Assembly (NCBI GenBank): GCA_025362035.1
Contig: JANYIN010000134.1
Coordinates: 1-56,984, forward strand
From: Gemmatimonadaceae bacterium
Lineage (GTDB): Bacteria; Gemmatimonadota; Gemmatimonadetes; Gemmatimonadales; Gemmatimonadaceae
DNA length: 56,984 nucleotides
Direction: 5' to 3'
Under the pieces are notes generated by a model, which saw only the letters and a list, made by a program, of their open reading frames with translations, had not been told where the DNA came from and ran no database searches. The position numbers and the translations under genes were made by a program. Below are positions 36,226 to 45,133 of this stretch, piece after piece (within the stretch, counting starts at the first letter, position 1; every line of letters begins with the position of its first letter).

Positions 36226-37368
36226 ATGCGCCGAGGCACCCCCGAGGTGATCATCGGTGCGTTGCTCATTGCGCTGCTGTCGTCCTACGTGTTGTTCACC
36301 CGGTGGGCGGTGCGCGATCTGCAGCGCGAAGCGACGCGCTCGAGCCAGGTGTACGCGCGCGTATACCGGGCGCTGATCGATACCAGCGAGATGGCGGGCA
36401 CGCAGGCATTGCTCGACCTCTCTGGCAGCATCAGAGCGCAGGGAGTTCCGCTGGTCGTGACCAGTCCATCCGGGGTGCCTGGCATCAACGCCAACGTGCC
36501 CGCAGCCATCGCGAACGACGAGGCCCGGATGCGGGAGTTCGTACGCGAGCTGGACCGCGAGACGGTGCCCGTGACCGACTCGCTGGTCGGCCAGATTCAC
36601 TACGGCCGCACGCCGCTGGTGAAATGGATGAACATCATACCTGCGCTGCAGGCGGCGAGCGCACTGCTTCTGATCTTCGCGGCCGTCTATATCATCCGCA
36701 CCAGGGGCAACGCCGAGCGCGAGCGCGTGTGGGCCGGCATGGCACGCGAGTCGGCGCACCAGCTCGGCACTCCGCTCTCGAGCCTCAGCGGGTGGATCGA
36801 ATTGATCGAGGAACGCGGCGCCGACGGCCCCATGAGTGCCGCGATCGCCAATATGCGGGTGGACCTGGTTCGGCTCGATCGCGTTGCGCACCGGTTCGAG
36901 CGGATCGGGCGGGAGCCACGGCGCGATCCGGTGGACGCGCCAAGCCTGGTCGATCGGGTCGGCGTGTACTTTCGCGCTCGCGTTCCAACACTGTCCAACG
37001 CCGTCACGATCGTGGTGGTGCGTCCGGATGACCCGCTGACAGTGTTCGGTGACGCGGTGCTGCTCGAATGGGCCATGGAAGTGCTGGTGAAGAATGCGGT
37101 GGACGCGCTCGCTGGCCGCGGCGGCACGGTGACGCTGCGCACGTCCCCGCGTCCGGAGGGCGGCGCGCGCATCACGGTCGGCGACGACGGTCCCGGCGTT
37201 TCGCGCGACGTCCGAAGCCGGATCTTCGAGCCAGGCTTCTCGACCAAGCAGAGCGGCTGGGGCATCGGACTCTCACTCGCCCGTCGGATCGTCGAAGAGA
37301 ATCACGGCGGGACCCTCCGCCTCATACCCGCGGACCGCGGCGCGACGTTCGAGATTATCTTGCCATGA
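36226..37368 (+). CDS. Membrane sensor histidine kinase
   Basis: The 380-aa protein has a first membrane helix (about 8-26), a periplasmic domain of about 110 residues, a second helix (about 142-160), and a kinase core. The H-box is ESAHQLGTPLSSLSGWIEL (the phosphorylated His is the one in AHQLG). The N-box is EVLVKNAVDAL and the G-boxes are GDDGPGVS and GWGIGLSLARRIVEENHGG. It is an orphan, with no adjacent response regulator. It lies 4 nt after serS and overlaps pcrA by 4 bases. Confidence 0.9.
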   Translation: MRRGTPEVIIGALLIALLSSYVLFTRWAVRDLQREATRSSQVYARVYRALIDTSEMAGTQALLDLSGSIRAQGVPLVVTSPSGVPGINANVPAAIANDEARMREFVRELDRETVPVTDSLVGQIHYGRTPLVKWMNIIPALQAASALLLIFAAVYIIRTRGNAERERVWAGMARESAHQLGTPLSSLSGWIELIEERGADGPMSAAIANMRVDLVRLDRVAHRFERIGREPRRDPVDAPSLVDRVGVYFRARVPTLSNAVTIVVVRPDDPLTVFGDAVLLEWAMEVLVKNAVDALAGRGGTVTLRTSPRPEGGARITVGDDGPGVSRDVRSRIFEPGFSTKQSGWGIGLSLARRIVEENHGGTLRLIPADRGATFEIILP

Positions 37369-39713
37369 TGGAAATTGCGAGTGACGATGCGCTGCTCCAG
37401 GGGCTGAATCCGGCGCAGCGTGAAGCGGTGCTGCATGCAGACGGTCCGCTGCTGATCCTCGCGGGCGCCGGGTCGGGCAAGACCACGGTGCTCACGCGGC
37501 GCCTGGCGCGATTGATCGACTATGGCGGAGTCGATCCGAGCCGCATAATGGCCGTGACATTCACCAACAAGGCGGCCGGCGAGATGAAGACGCGCATCGC
37601 GACGCTGCTCGATCGGGCGCCCGCGGGCATGTGGGTCGGCACGTTCCACGCGATCGGCGCCCGCATGTTGCGCGCTGCGCCGCACCTGGTCGGCCGTACG
37701 ACGTCCTTCACGATCTACGATCAGGACGACGCGCAGACGGTCGTGAAGCGGATCATGGAGCGCCACCGCATCAACGCCAAGCAGTTCACGCCGCGCGGCA
37801 TTCACGGCGCGATTTCTGACGCCAAGAACGCCCTTGTATTCCCCGACGAATACGCGAGGCTCGCGATGGATCCGTTCGCGCGCGCCATCGCCGCCGTTTA
37901 CAACGACTACGGCGAAGAGCTTCGACGCGCGAACGCCGCCGATTTCGACGACTTGCTGTTGCTCCCCGTGCAGATGCTCGCCGCGAACGCCACGGAGCTC
38001 GAGAAGTATCAGCGGCGGTTCCGCTACATTCTCGTGGACGAGTATCAGGACACCAACCGCGCGCAGTACCAGCTCATCAGGCAACTGGCCGGCGGGCACG
38101 GCAATCTCTGCGTGGTGGGTGACGACGACCAATCGATCTACGGCTGGCGTGGCGCTGACCTCCGGAACATCCTCGACTTCAAGAAGGATTTCCCGGACGC
38201 GTCCATCGTGCGTTTGGAAGAGAACTACCGCAGCACGCCGGAAGTGCTCGAACTCGCGAACGTGGTGATCAGCGCAAACACCGGCCGCATGGGGAAGACG
38301 TTGCGCCCCACGAGGCCCTCCGGCGAGCGTGTCTCCGCCGTCAGGTCGCTCGACGAGCGCGACGAGGCGGACTTCGTGGTGGAGGAGATCACCACACGCA
38401 GGGCGCTGGCTGACGGCGCAACGTGGCGCGACTTCGCCGTGGTGTATCGCACCAATGCGCAAAGCCGCGCCTTGGAAGAGGCGCTGCGCAAGCGCGCCGT
38501 CGCCTACCGCCTGATCGGCACAGTGCGATTCTACGATCGCCGTGAGGTGCGCGATCTCATGAGCTACTTGAAGCTGGTCGCCAATCCCGCCGACGACGAA
38601 GCGTTTCGGCGTGCGGTGTCCGTGCCCAAGCGCGGCATCGGCGACACGACGATCGAGCAGCTGTCGCTCGCGGCACGCGACGCGGGCGTCCCGATGCTCG
38701 CCGCGGCGGAACGCTCGGCGCTGCTCGGCGCCATTCGCCCGGCGGCGCGCGGCGCCCTCGAAGAGTTCGCTCGGGTGATCGGCGGCTTTCGGGAGTCGGC
38801 CAGGGAGGCGGCGGTGGATGCGCTGCTGCGCGAGATCGTCGACGGCATTCGCTATGACGAGTTCCTGCGCGGTGAGGGTCCGGAGGCGGCGGACCGCATC
38901 GAGAACGTGCGGGAGCTCATTACCAGCGCCGCTGAACAGGTGGCCGACGAAGAGGGCGAAGTGGGCTTGACGCCTCTCGACCATTTTCTGCAGAAGGCCA
39001 TGCTCGTCGCGGAGCTCGACAAACTCGGCCCCGACGCGGATGCCGTGACGCTGATGACGCTGCACAACGCAAAGGGACTCGAGTTCCCCGTGGTCTTCAT
39101 CACGGGGCTGGAGGACGGCCTCTTTCCACTCGCGAAGGCATATGACGACCCCGCGCTCCTGGAGGAGGAGCGCCGCCTCTTTTACGTCGGCATCACGCGC
39201 GCAAAGCACAAGTTGTTTCTCACGCATGCCGAGGAGCGGCGCCGCAATGGGGAATTCATGCCGTCGAAAGCGTCGTCGTTCCTCCAGGCCATTCCGGAGC
39301 AGATGCTCGAGTTGCACAAGACCATCAAGGTGCGAAGCTCTGGCCGTTCGTTCATGAACTCCCTGGGAGGCGGAAGCCAGTGGGGCAATGCGCGGACGAA
39401 GGGCTTCGAGGCGCCCGTGCGCGCCGAGTGGCTCGATGTCGAAAGCGCGTTTCCGCCCAGCGCCTCGCAGCGTCGTCCCGGGTCGCCGGTGACGCGCTTC
39501 GCCCCGTCAATCGACGAAGTTGACGCATCGCAGGATGCGGCTGTCATCGCTGTGGGCTCGCGCGTGAAGCATCGGAAGTTCGGCAGTGGCGTTATTGCCG
39601 AGTTGGCGGGCGCCGGCCGCGATCTCAAAGCGAAGATCGATTTCGACGACGAGATGATCGGACGGAAGACGCTGGTGGTGGCCCAGGCAAACCTCGAACG
39701 CGATATCGAGTGA
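37365..39713 (+). CDS. pcrA: ATP-dependent DNA helicase UvrD/PcrA
   Basis: The 782-aa superfamily 1A helicase contains motif I LAGAGSGKTTVLTRRLA, motif Ia FTNKAAGEMKTRI, motif II VDEYQDTN, motif III DDDQSIYGWRGA, motif V LMTLHNAKGLEFPVVFI, and motif VI YVGITRAKH. The C-terminal region IAVGSRVKHRKFGSGVI is a tail typical of PcrA-type proteins. ATG 37365 is inside the kinase stop (ATGA). The role is DNA repair and removal of stalled complexes. Confidence 0.96.
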   Translation: MMEIASDDALLQGLNPAQREAVLHADGPLLILAGAGSGKTTVLTRRLARLIDYGGVDPSRIMAVTFTNKAAGEMKTRIATLLDRAPAGMWVGTFHAIGARMLRAAPHLVGRTTSFTIYDQDDAQTVVKRIMERHRINAKQFTPRGIHGAISDAKNALVFPDEYARLAMDPFARAIAAVYNDYGEELRRANAADFDDLLLLPVQMLAANATELEKYQRRFRYILVDEYQDTNRAQYQLIRQLAGGHGNLCVVGDDDQSIYGWRGADLRNILDFKKDFPDASIVRLEENYRSTPEVLELANVVISANTGRMGKTLRPTRPSGERVSAVRSLDERDEADFVVEEITTRRALADGATWRDFAVVYRTNAQSRALEEALRKRAVAYRLIGTVRFYDRREVRDLMSYLKLVANPADDEAFRRAVSVPKRGIGDTTIEQLSLAARDAGVPMLAAAERSALLGAIRPAARGALEEFARVIGGFRESAREAAVDALLREIVDGIRYDEFLRGEGPEAADRIENVRELITSAAEQVADEEGEVGLTPLDHFLQKAMLVAELDKLGPDADAVTLMTLHNAKGLEFPVVFITGLEDGLFPLAKAYDDPALLEEERRLFYVGITRAKHKLFLTHAEERRRNGEFMPSKASSFLQAIPEQMLELHKTIKVRSSGRSFMNSLGGGSQWGNARTKGFEAPVRAEWLDVESAFPPSASQRRPGSPVTRFAPSIDEVDASQDAAVIAVGSRVKHRKFGSGVIAELAGAGRDLKAKIDFDDEMIGRKTLVVAQANLERDIE

Positions 39714-39717
39714 CGGC

Positions 39718-40020
39718 GTGTCAATCTCCCTCGAAGACGTCCACCACATCGCTGCACTCGCTCGGCTCGGACTGAGTGACGCGCGCGCCGCTTCAGTCGC
39801 CACGGAGCTGAGCACGATCCTCGCGCATATGGAGGTGCTTGCGACCGTGGACACGGACGGCGTGCCGGAAGCGACCGGCACGGGAGTCGTCGAGCTCCCG
39901 CTGCGGCCCGATGCCGGTCCGCCGATTTCCATGATGCGGCCACTCGGTTCGTTCGCGCCGCATATGCGCGACGGACTGCTGCTCGTGCCGCGGCTCTCGT
40001 CCCACGAGTCGGCGGAGTAA
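39718..40020 (+). CDS. gatC: Asp-tRNA(Asn)/Glu-tRNA(Gln) amidotransferase subunit C
   Basis: The 100-aa small subunit stabilises GatA. The N-terminus ISLEDVHHIAALARLGLS and the later Met/Arg-Pro segment are typical. GTG 39718 is the start. It is followed by gatA 4 nt downstream, forming the gatCAB operon. Confidence 0.95.
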   Translation: MSISLEDVHHIAALARLGLSDARAASVATELSTILAHMEVLATVDTDGVPEATGTGVVELPLRPDAGPPISMMRPLGSFAPHMRDGLLLVPRLSSHESAE

Positions 40021-40024
40021 CCGC

Positions 40025-41470
40025 ATGTCCCTTCCGTCCGCCGCCGAACTGCGGGAAGACACGATCGCGGGAAGGCGCTCGACGACGGAGACCGTGCGCC
40101 AGGCGATCGTGCGCGCGCATGAGGTGCACGCCGGTCGCGATGGCCTCAACATCTTCGCCTGGTCCGATGACGACGATGCGCGCGCCCACGCGGTGGCAGC
40201 GTCGGACGCGCTGCGGGACGGCAACGGGGGGGGCCTGGCTGGGGTGCCGGTGGCGATCAAGGACAACATCGCGACCACCACGCTGCCGACCACCTGCGGC
40301 TCGCGGATTCTCGAGGGCTATGTCAGCCCCTACGAGGCGACCGTCGTCACGAAGCTGCGAGAGTCGGGCGCGATACCCTTCGGCAAGACGAACATGGACG
40401 AGTTCGCGATGGGGTCGTCCACCGAGCACAGCGCATACGGGCCGACGCGCAATCCCATCGCACCCGATCGCGTACCGGGAGGATCGTCCGGGGGGTCGGC
40501 CGCCGCGGTGGCGGCCGGCATCGTCCGGGTGGCACTCGGCTCCGAGACGGGCGGATCCGTGCGACAGCCCGCGGCGTTTTGCGGCGTGGTCGGGGTCAAA
40601 GCAACCTACGGACGCGTGAGCCGATACGGCCTGGTCGCCTTTGCGTCATCACTCGATCATGTCGGCGTCTTTGGTGCCACCGTGGACGATGCGGCAAGAG
40701 GATTGCGCGTCGTCGCGGGCCACGATCCACGCGATTCGACGTCGGTGGATTCGCCGGTGCCTGACTTCCACCGTGCCGGCGAGCGCCCCCTGGCGGGGCT
40801 CGTCATCGGACGGCCCCTGGAATACTTCCCCGAGTCGCTCGATGGCCGAATTCGCGCCCTCTGCGACGCCGCGCTGCAGCGGATGCGAGGCCTCGGCGCT
40901 GAGGTGCGCGACGTGTCGCTGCCGAACACCGCCTTGGCGATTCCTGTCTACTACATCGTGGCGCCAGCCGAGGCATCGGCGAATCTCTCGCGGTTTGATG
41001 GAGTGCGCTACGGACGGCGCGTCGTGGGAGACGGACTCCGCGGCATGTACGAAGCCACTCGCTCCGGCGGGTTCGGTGCCGAAGTGACGCGTCGCATACT
41101 GCTCGGCACGTACGTGTTGAGTGCCGGCTATTACGATGCGTATTACCGGAAGGCGCAGCGGGTGCGCACGCTCATTGCTGACGACTTCACAAGGGTGTTC
41201 AATTCCGGTGTGGACGTCCTGTTCACGCCGACAACGCCCACCACCGCGTTCCCGATCGGTGCCATTTCGGACCCGTTCGAGATGTACATGAGCGACATCT
41301 TCACGGCGACGGCCAATCTGGCGGGCGTACCCGCGATGTCTCAGCCGATCGGGCGTCTGGACGGGCTCCCGGTGGGAGGCCAGTTCATGGCCAGGCATTT
41401 CGACGAAATGACGATGTTCAGGGCCGCGTATGGGCTCGAACGCTCCCTCGGCGCCGAGGCACAGGCATGA
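40025..41470 (+). CDS. gatA: Asp-tRNA(Asn)/Glu-tRNA(Gln) amidotransferase subunit A
   Basis: The 481-aa amidase-signature subunit releases ammonia from glutamine. The catalytic Lys lies in PVAIKDNIAT, the cis-Ser in GGSSGGSAAAVAAG, and the nucleophile Ser in GSETGGSVRQPA. GatCAB in this organism implies that Gln-tRNA or Asn-tRNA, or both, is formed by transamidation. The stop overlaps gatB by 4 bases. Confidence 0.97.
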   Translation: MSLPSAAELREDTIAGRRSTTETVRQAIVRAHEVHAGRDGLNIFAWSDDDDARAHAVAASDALRDGNGGGLAGVPVAIKDNIATTTLPTTCGSRILEGYVSPYEATVVTKLRESGAIPFGKTNMDEFAMGSSTEHSAYGPTRNPIAPDRVPGGSSGGSAAAVAAGIVRVALGSETGGSVRQPAAFCGVVGVKATYGRVSRYGLVAFASSLDHVGVFGATVDDAARGLRVVAGHDPRDSTSVDSPVPDFHRAGERPLAGLVIGRPLEYFPESLDGRIRALCDAALQRMRGLGAEVRDVSLPNTALAIPVYYIVAPAEASANLSRFDGVRYGRRVVGDGLRGMYEATRSGGFGAEVTRRILLGTYVLSAGYYDAYYRKAQRVRTLIADDFTRVFNSGVDVLFTPTTPTTAFPIGAISDPFEMYMSDIFTATANLAGVPAMSQPIGRLDGLPVGGQFMARHFDEMTMFRAAYGLERSLGAEAQA

Positions 41471-42930
41471 ACCCGTCCCTCGATGCGCAGCTCGCGGACT
41501 GGGAAATGGTGGTCGGCCTTGAAGTGCACGTTCAGCTCAAGACACTGACGAAGTGCTTCTGTCCGTGCCCGGTGGCGTTCGGCGCGCTGCCCAACGCGAA
41601 TACGTGTCCCGTGTGCCTGGCGCTCCCGGGAGCGCTGCCCGTGCTCAACGCACGGGCCGTCGAACTGGCGGCGCGCGCATCGCTCGCGCTGGGATGTACC
41701 GTTCATGAGACCTCCATCTTCGCGCGGAAGAATTACTTCTATCCCGATTCGCCGAAGGGTTATCAGATTTCCCAATTCGATCGACCGCTTGCCACCTCCG
41801 GACATGTGCAGGTCGGCATTCGGGCCGACGGGAGCAGCCGAAGTATCGGGATCACGCGCGTGCACATGGAAGAGGACGCGGGAAAATCCGTACACGACCG
41901 CTTTCCCGGCGTGACCGCCATCGACCTCAATCGGGCCGGCACGCCACTGGTCGAAATCGTGAGCGAGCCGGATATGCGAAGCGCCGCGGAAGCGGGCAGC
42001 TATCTGCGTACACTCAAGCAGATCCTCGAATACGTGGACGTCAGCGACGTCAACATGGAGGAGGGCAGCCTGCGCGTGGATGCCAACGTGAGCGCGCGTC
42101 GCCGCGGCGATACCCGGCTTGGCACCAAGACCGAGGTGAAGAACATGAATTCCTTTTCCGGCGTCGAACGCGCGCTGGACTTGGAATTCCGGCGTCAAGT
42201 GGCGCTGCTGGAAGCGGGCGGCCGCATCGAGCAACAAACCATGCTGTGGGATGCCGATGCCCAGGAGGTCCGAGCCAGCCGCGCAAAGGAAGCCAGTCAC
42301 GACTACCGATATTTCCCCGAGCCCGATCTGCCGCCCCTCACGCTCTCCTCGACCTGGATTGACGGCGTACGGAAAGCGCTACCCGAACTGCCTGCGTCGC
42401 GACGGGCACGGTTCCTCACGGAGTTCGAGCTGAGCGCGTACGACGTGGACGTCCTTATTTCCACCTTCGGCCTGGGCGACTACTATGAGGCGGTTGCGCG
42501 GGCGCACGGCAGCCCCAAGTCATCGGCGAACTGGGTCATGGGCGAGGTGCTGAGTCATCTCAAACGCAGCGGCGACAAGATCGCGGACTTCCCCGTCAGC
42601 CCTTCATCGTTGGCGCGCCTTCTCGATCTCGTGCGCGACGGCGTGGTCAGCCATACTGCCGGGAAGCAGATCCTCCAACGCATGATTTCCGTGGGTGGTC
42701 AGCCTGACGAGACTGCGGTCGCGGAGGGACTGCTCCAGGTGGACGACGGCGGGCAGCTTGCTACCTGGCTCGACGCCGTCATCGCGGAAATGCCACTCGA
42801 GTCCGAGCGATATCGCAAGGGCGAAGCGCGGCTGGCGGGCGTGCTGATCGGCGCAGTGATGAAGAAGTCCGGGGGACGCGCGGACCCCCGGAAGCTCGGT
42901 CAGCTGTTGGCGGCGCGCCTGACGCCGTAG
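41467..42930 (+). CDS. gatB: Asp-tRNA(Asn)/Glu-tRNA(Gln) amidotransferase subunit B
   Basis: The 487-aa subunit activates the acyl group of misacylated tRNA and transfers ammonia. It has VVGLEVHVQLKTLTKCFCPC, CPVCLALPGALPVLN (zinc-binding Cys pairs), the YFYPDSPKGYQISQFD motif and a C-terminal GatB/YqeY helical domain. It overlaps gatA by 4 bases. The 3' end overlaps the convergent phospholipase gene by 31 bases. Confidence 0.97.
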   Translation: MNPSLDAQLADWEMVVGLEVHVQLKTLTKCFCPCPVAFGALPNANTCPVCLALPGALPVLNARAVELAARASLALGCTVHETSIFARKNYFYPDSPKGYQISQFDRPLATSGHVQVGIRADGSSRSIGITRVHMEEDAGKSVHDRFPGVTAIDLNRAGTPLVEIVSEPDMRSAAEAGSYLRTLKQILEYVDVSDVNMEEGSLRVDANVSARRRGDTRLGTKTEVKNMNSFSGVERALDLEFRRQVALLEAGGRIEQQTMLWDADAQEVRASRAKEASHDYRYFPEPDLPPLTLSSTWIDGVRKALPELPASRRARFLTEFELSAYDVDVLISTFGLGDYYEAVARAHGSPKSSANWVMGEVLSHLKRSGDKIADFPVSPSSLARLLDLVRDGVVSHTAGKQILQRMISVGGQPDETAVAEGLLQVDDGGQLATWLDAVIAEMPLESERYRKGEARLAGVLIGAVMKKSGGRADPRKLGQLLAARLTP

Positions 42931-43805
42931 ATCGGCGGCACGAGTTGGCCCACGTAGCCCAGCGACGCCGCAGGGAGGCCGAAGTTTCGTTCCGCTTCCT
43001 CCCGCATGCGTTCCGTTCCTCCATGCCGTAGCGCCTCTCTTCTCACTTGCTTGGAACGCCGGAGGGCATCGTCACCCGACGGGTCCAGTTGGTACGCGGT
43101 GGACCGCTCGAAGCGCACGAGAAAATCCACGACGTGGTCGTACGCGTGATGGAGGTAGCGCGAGACCTCTTCGTCGGCGAGGTCCCAACGACTGTTCTCG
43201 GTCATCAACCCGAAGATACGCTGCCACCCCTCGTTGTCCGCGGCGTGGACCATGCCCCGGAAGATGCGCCGGTTGGTCTGGGTGCTGAAGATGGTCGGAC
43301 TCAGAATGCGATCGAGCAGGCCGTCCGCCTGGGTGTGATCGAGCATGATGAGATCACGAGCCTGGCGGGCGCAGGTTGTGCCGAGATGCGTTTCGAAGCG
43401 GCTTTCCCAATAGGAATGCCCGAGCGAAGACGTGCTGGCGGTGGTCGCCAGCTGCTTCGGCACGAAGTAGTTGTGCGCAATCGCGTCCGCCGCGAGATGC
43501 GCGAGGTACCCCAAGGCGAACGCCCGCATCGGCTCATCGGGCGCCGCCCGGTGTATCTCCAGGCCGACGACCCAGGAGTGACAGTGGCGACCAGTCGGCA
43601 CGTACTTCTTGGCCATGCTCGTGTCCGCGGCGATCGATCCGTACAGAAAGTTGTACGGAAAGGCACGCAACAGGTCCGCGATCGAGTCGGGCAACTGCCA
43701 GAGGGAACGCAGCACCGCCTCACCGAGGTAGACATGCGTTCCCGGCGTCCATGCATGAGCGGTGGCTGGAAGCAGCGCCAGCAGGACCACCGCGACCGCG
43801 GCCAC
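42900..43805 (-). CDS. Zinc-dependent phospholipase C family protein
   Basis: The 301-aa exported protein begins with a hydrophobic stretch ending ATAHA-W, consistent with a signal peptide cut before Trp, which is also the N-terminal Trp ligand of mature zinc-dependent phospholipase C. Likely metal-binding residues follow: GTHVYLGE, HCHSWVVG, GYLAHLAADAIAHNYF. Family members hydrolyse phospholipids, though many are uncharacterised. I placed the start at GTG 43805; a start nearer 43850 would add a basic n-region but no standard codon supports it. Confidence 0.72.
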   Translation of the reverse strand: MAAVAVVLLALLPATAHAWTPGTHVYLGEAVLRSLWQLPDSIADLLRAFPYNFLYGSIAADTSMAKKYVPTGRHCHSWVVGLEIHRAAPDEPMRAFALGYLAHLAADAIAHNYFVPKQLATTASTSSLGHSYWESRFETHLGTTCARQARDLIMLDHTQADGLLDRILSPTIFSTQTNRRIFRGMVHAADNEGWQRIFGLMTENSRWDLADEEVSRYLHHAYDHVVDFLVRFERSTAYQLDPSGDDALRRSKQVRREALRHGGTERMREEAERNFGLPAASLGYVGQLVPPIYGVRRAANS

Positions 43806-43848
43806 GGTTCCCAGCCGAAGCAGGCCGCGACGGCGGCGCGGTGCGGCG

Positions 43849-44277
43849 CTAGATGCCCATCCGTTTTCGCTGCGCCCTGAGGGCGCGGCGGAGGTCGCGC
43901 AATTCGTGCTGGACGAAGCCGTCGATGCGCTCGCGCGCTGCGCCAACCGTGTCCCTGACGTCGCGTTCGATGCGCTCGGCGGGAATGCGCTCGAGCAATT
44001 CGCCTCCGTGCGTTCGGGCCCACTTCGCGCCGGCAGCCGACGCCTTGTAGGCCGACTGGCCGGCCCGCCCGGCGCCGCGGAGCATGGGGGCGATGGGGCG
44101 CTGTCCCGATGGCCCGCGACGAAGCAGGAGAGTAGCCGTCGCACCAATGGCGGCGCCAATGAGTGCCGCGGTGAGCAGGTCGTACTGGGCCTCACGCCCA
44201 TCCCCGTCGTCGCGGACGGACGCGCGGACGCGAGGTGCTCGCTTCGGGTGCATCTCCATCGTGGGTGCCATGCTCAT
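43849..44277 (-). CDS. YtxH-like small membrane protein
   Basis: The 142-aa protein has one central hydrophobic helix (LLTAALIGAAIGATATLLL) followed by a positively charged region and a long amphipathic C-terminal helix (ERIDGFVQHELRDLRRAL). This layout matches YtxH-type gas-vesicle/stress-related proteins, a poorly defined family. ATG 44277 is preceded by AGAGGA; a second ATG at 44271 is possible. It overlaps the DUF948-like gene by 86 bases, more than usual, so the true start may be further in. Confidence 0.62.
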   Translation of the reverse strand: MSMAPTMEMHPKRAPRVRASVRDDGDGREAQYDLLTAALIGAAIGATATLLLRRGPSGQRPIAPMLRGAGRAGQSAYKASAAGAKWARTHGGELLERIPAERIERDVRDTVGAARERIDGFVQHELRDLRRALRAQRKRMGI

Positions 44278-44833
44278 AGTCCTCTGACTCGGGAAGCGAC
44301 TCGGCGCGCGCGCCATCTTCGTCGACTTCATGGTGAAGCGCTGCGGCACCGGTGCGCACGCCGCGCACCGTCGATGCCGTCGCGACAAACATGCTTTCAG
44401 CCTCGTCCTGCACCACGGCCAGCAGGGCATTGAGCTCGTTCAGCCGCGCTTCGGTGACGGCGATTGCCCGCTGCATTCGTTCGTTCGCCGTGGCGATGGT
44501 TCCATGCACGAGCTGGACGTCCGCACGCACCGCCGTCGTCACGAAATTCACGTTATCCATGATCGACTCCGCGTGGCGCACGAACGGTGTGGCATCCGCG
44601 TACAACTTGTCCGTGAAGGCGGTGATGTGCTTGTGCGTGTGCCTGAATCTCCACGCCGCGGGCACTAGTGCCACCAGGACGACGATGAGCGCGACGAGCG
44701 CCATCAATGAAGCGATCACCAATGGAAGTTCGAACCAGGCACGCTCCTGTCCAACCTGGCGCATCAACACGGTATCGCGATGCGCCGCCTGCAGCAGCAA
44801 CCATGCGCCGGCGCGCGCGAACGAGACGATCAT
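44192..44833 (-). CDS. DUF948-like membrane protein
   Basis: The 213-aa protein has one strong transmembrane helix (LPLVIASLMALVALIVVLVAL, about residues 37-57, with Trp and Arg flanks) and then a long helical, chemoreceptor-like stretch with ANERMQRAIAVTEARLNEL. This resembles DUF948 proteins, often paired with YtxH-like proteins as here. The function is not established. The C-terminus is acidic then Arg-rich. ATG 44833 was chosen; a TTG at 44839 and an ATG at 44764 are alternatives. Confidence 0.65.
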   Translation of the reverse strand: MIVSFARAGAWLLLQAAHRDTVLMRQVGQERAWFELPLVIASLMALVALIVVLVALVPAAWRFRHTHKHITAFTDKLYADATPFVRHAESIMDNVNFVTTAVRADVQLVHGTIATANERMQRAIAVTEARLNELNALLAVVQDEAESMFVATASTVRGVRTGAAALHHEVDEDGARAESLPESEDYEHGTHDGDAPEASTSRPRVRPRRRGWA

Positions 44834-44959
44834 CGGCAACCTGGGGTGATGGTCATGTCCTCCCGAAGCCGTCCGCCGTCATCGCCATCGGGACGCGCGC
44901 GGTGTTTGGCCGCACGGTTCGCCATGTGCAAGGGCGGGGCCAGCCGTGTAACGAGAGCC

Positions 44960-44989
44960 ATCGTACCCCTTGCATCGGGGCACTGTCAA
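44960..44989 (-). promoter_or_regulatory. Promoter of the DUF948/YtxH operon
   Basis: On the minus strand TTGACA (complement of 44984-44989), an 18-bp spacer and TACGAT (complement of 44960-44965) lie about 130 nt before the start. The rest of the 300-bp gap to murA shows only a weak plus-strand TTGACC at 45053. Confidence 0.6.
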
Positions 44990-45133
44990 CCCGCCCTGGC
45001 GCGCCGGCACAGTTCGCGGCGCGAAGGGTGCATGGCGGCAGGCCGTCGGCGCTTGACCGCCGTCTCCACCCTGGGGATGTTTCGGCTGGCTCACCCTGCC
45101 ACTCGCGAGAGTCGCGGACAACCCTCGATCGCC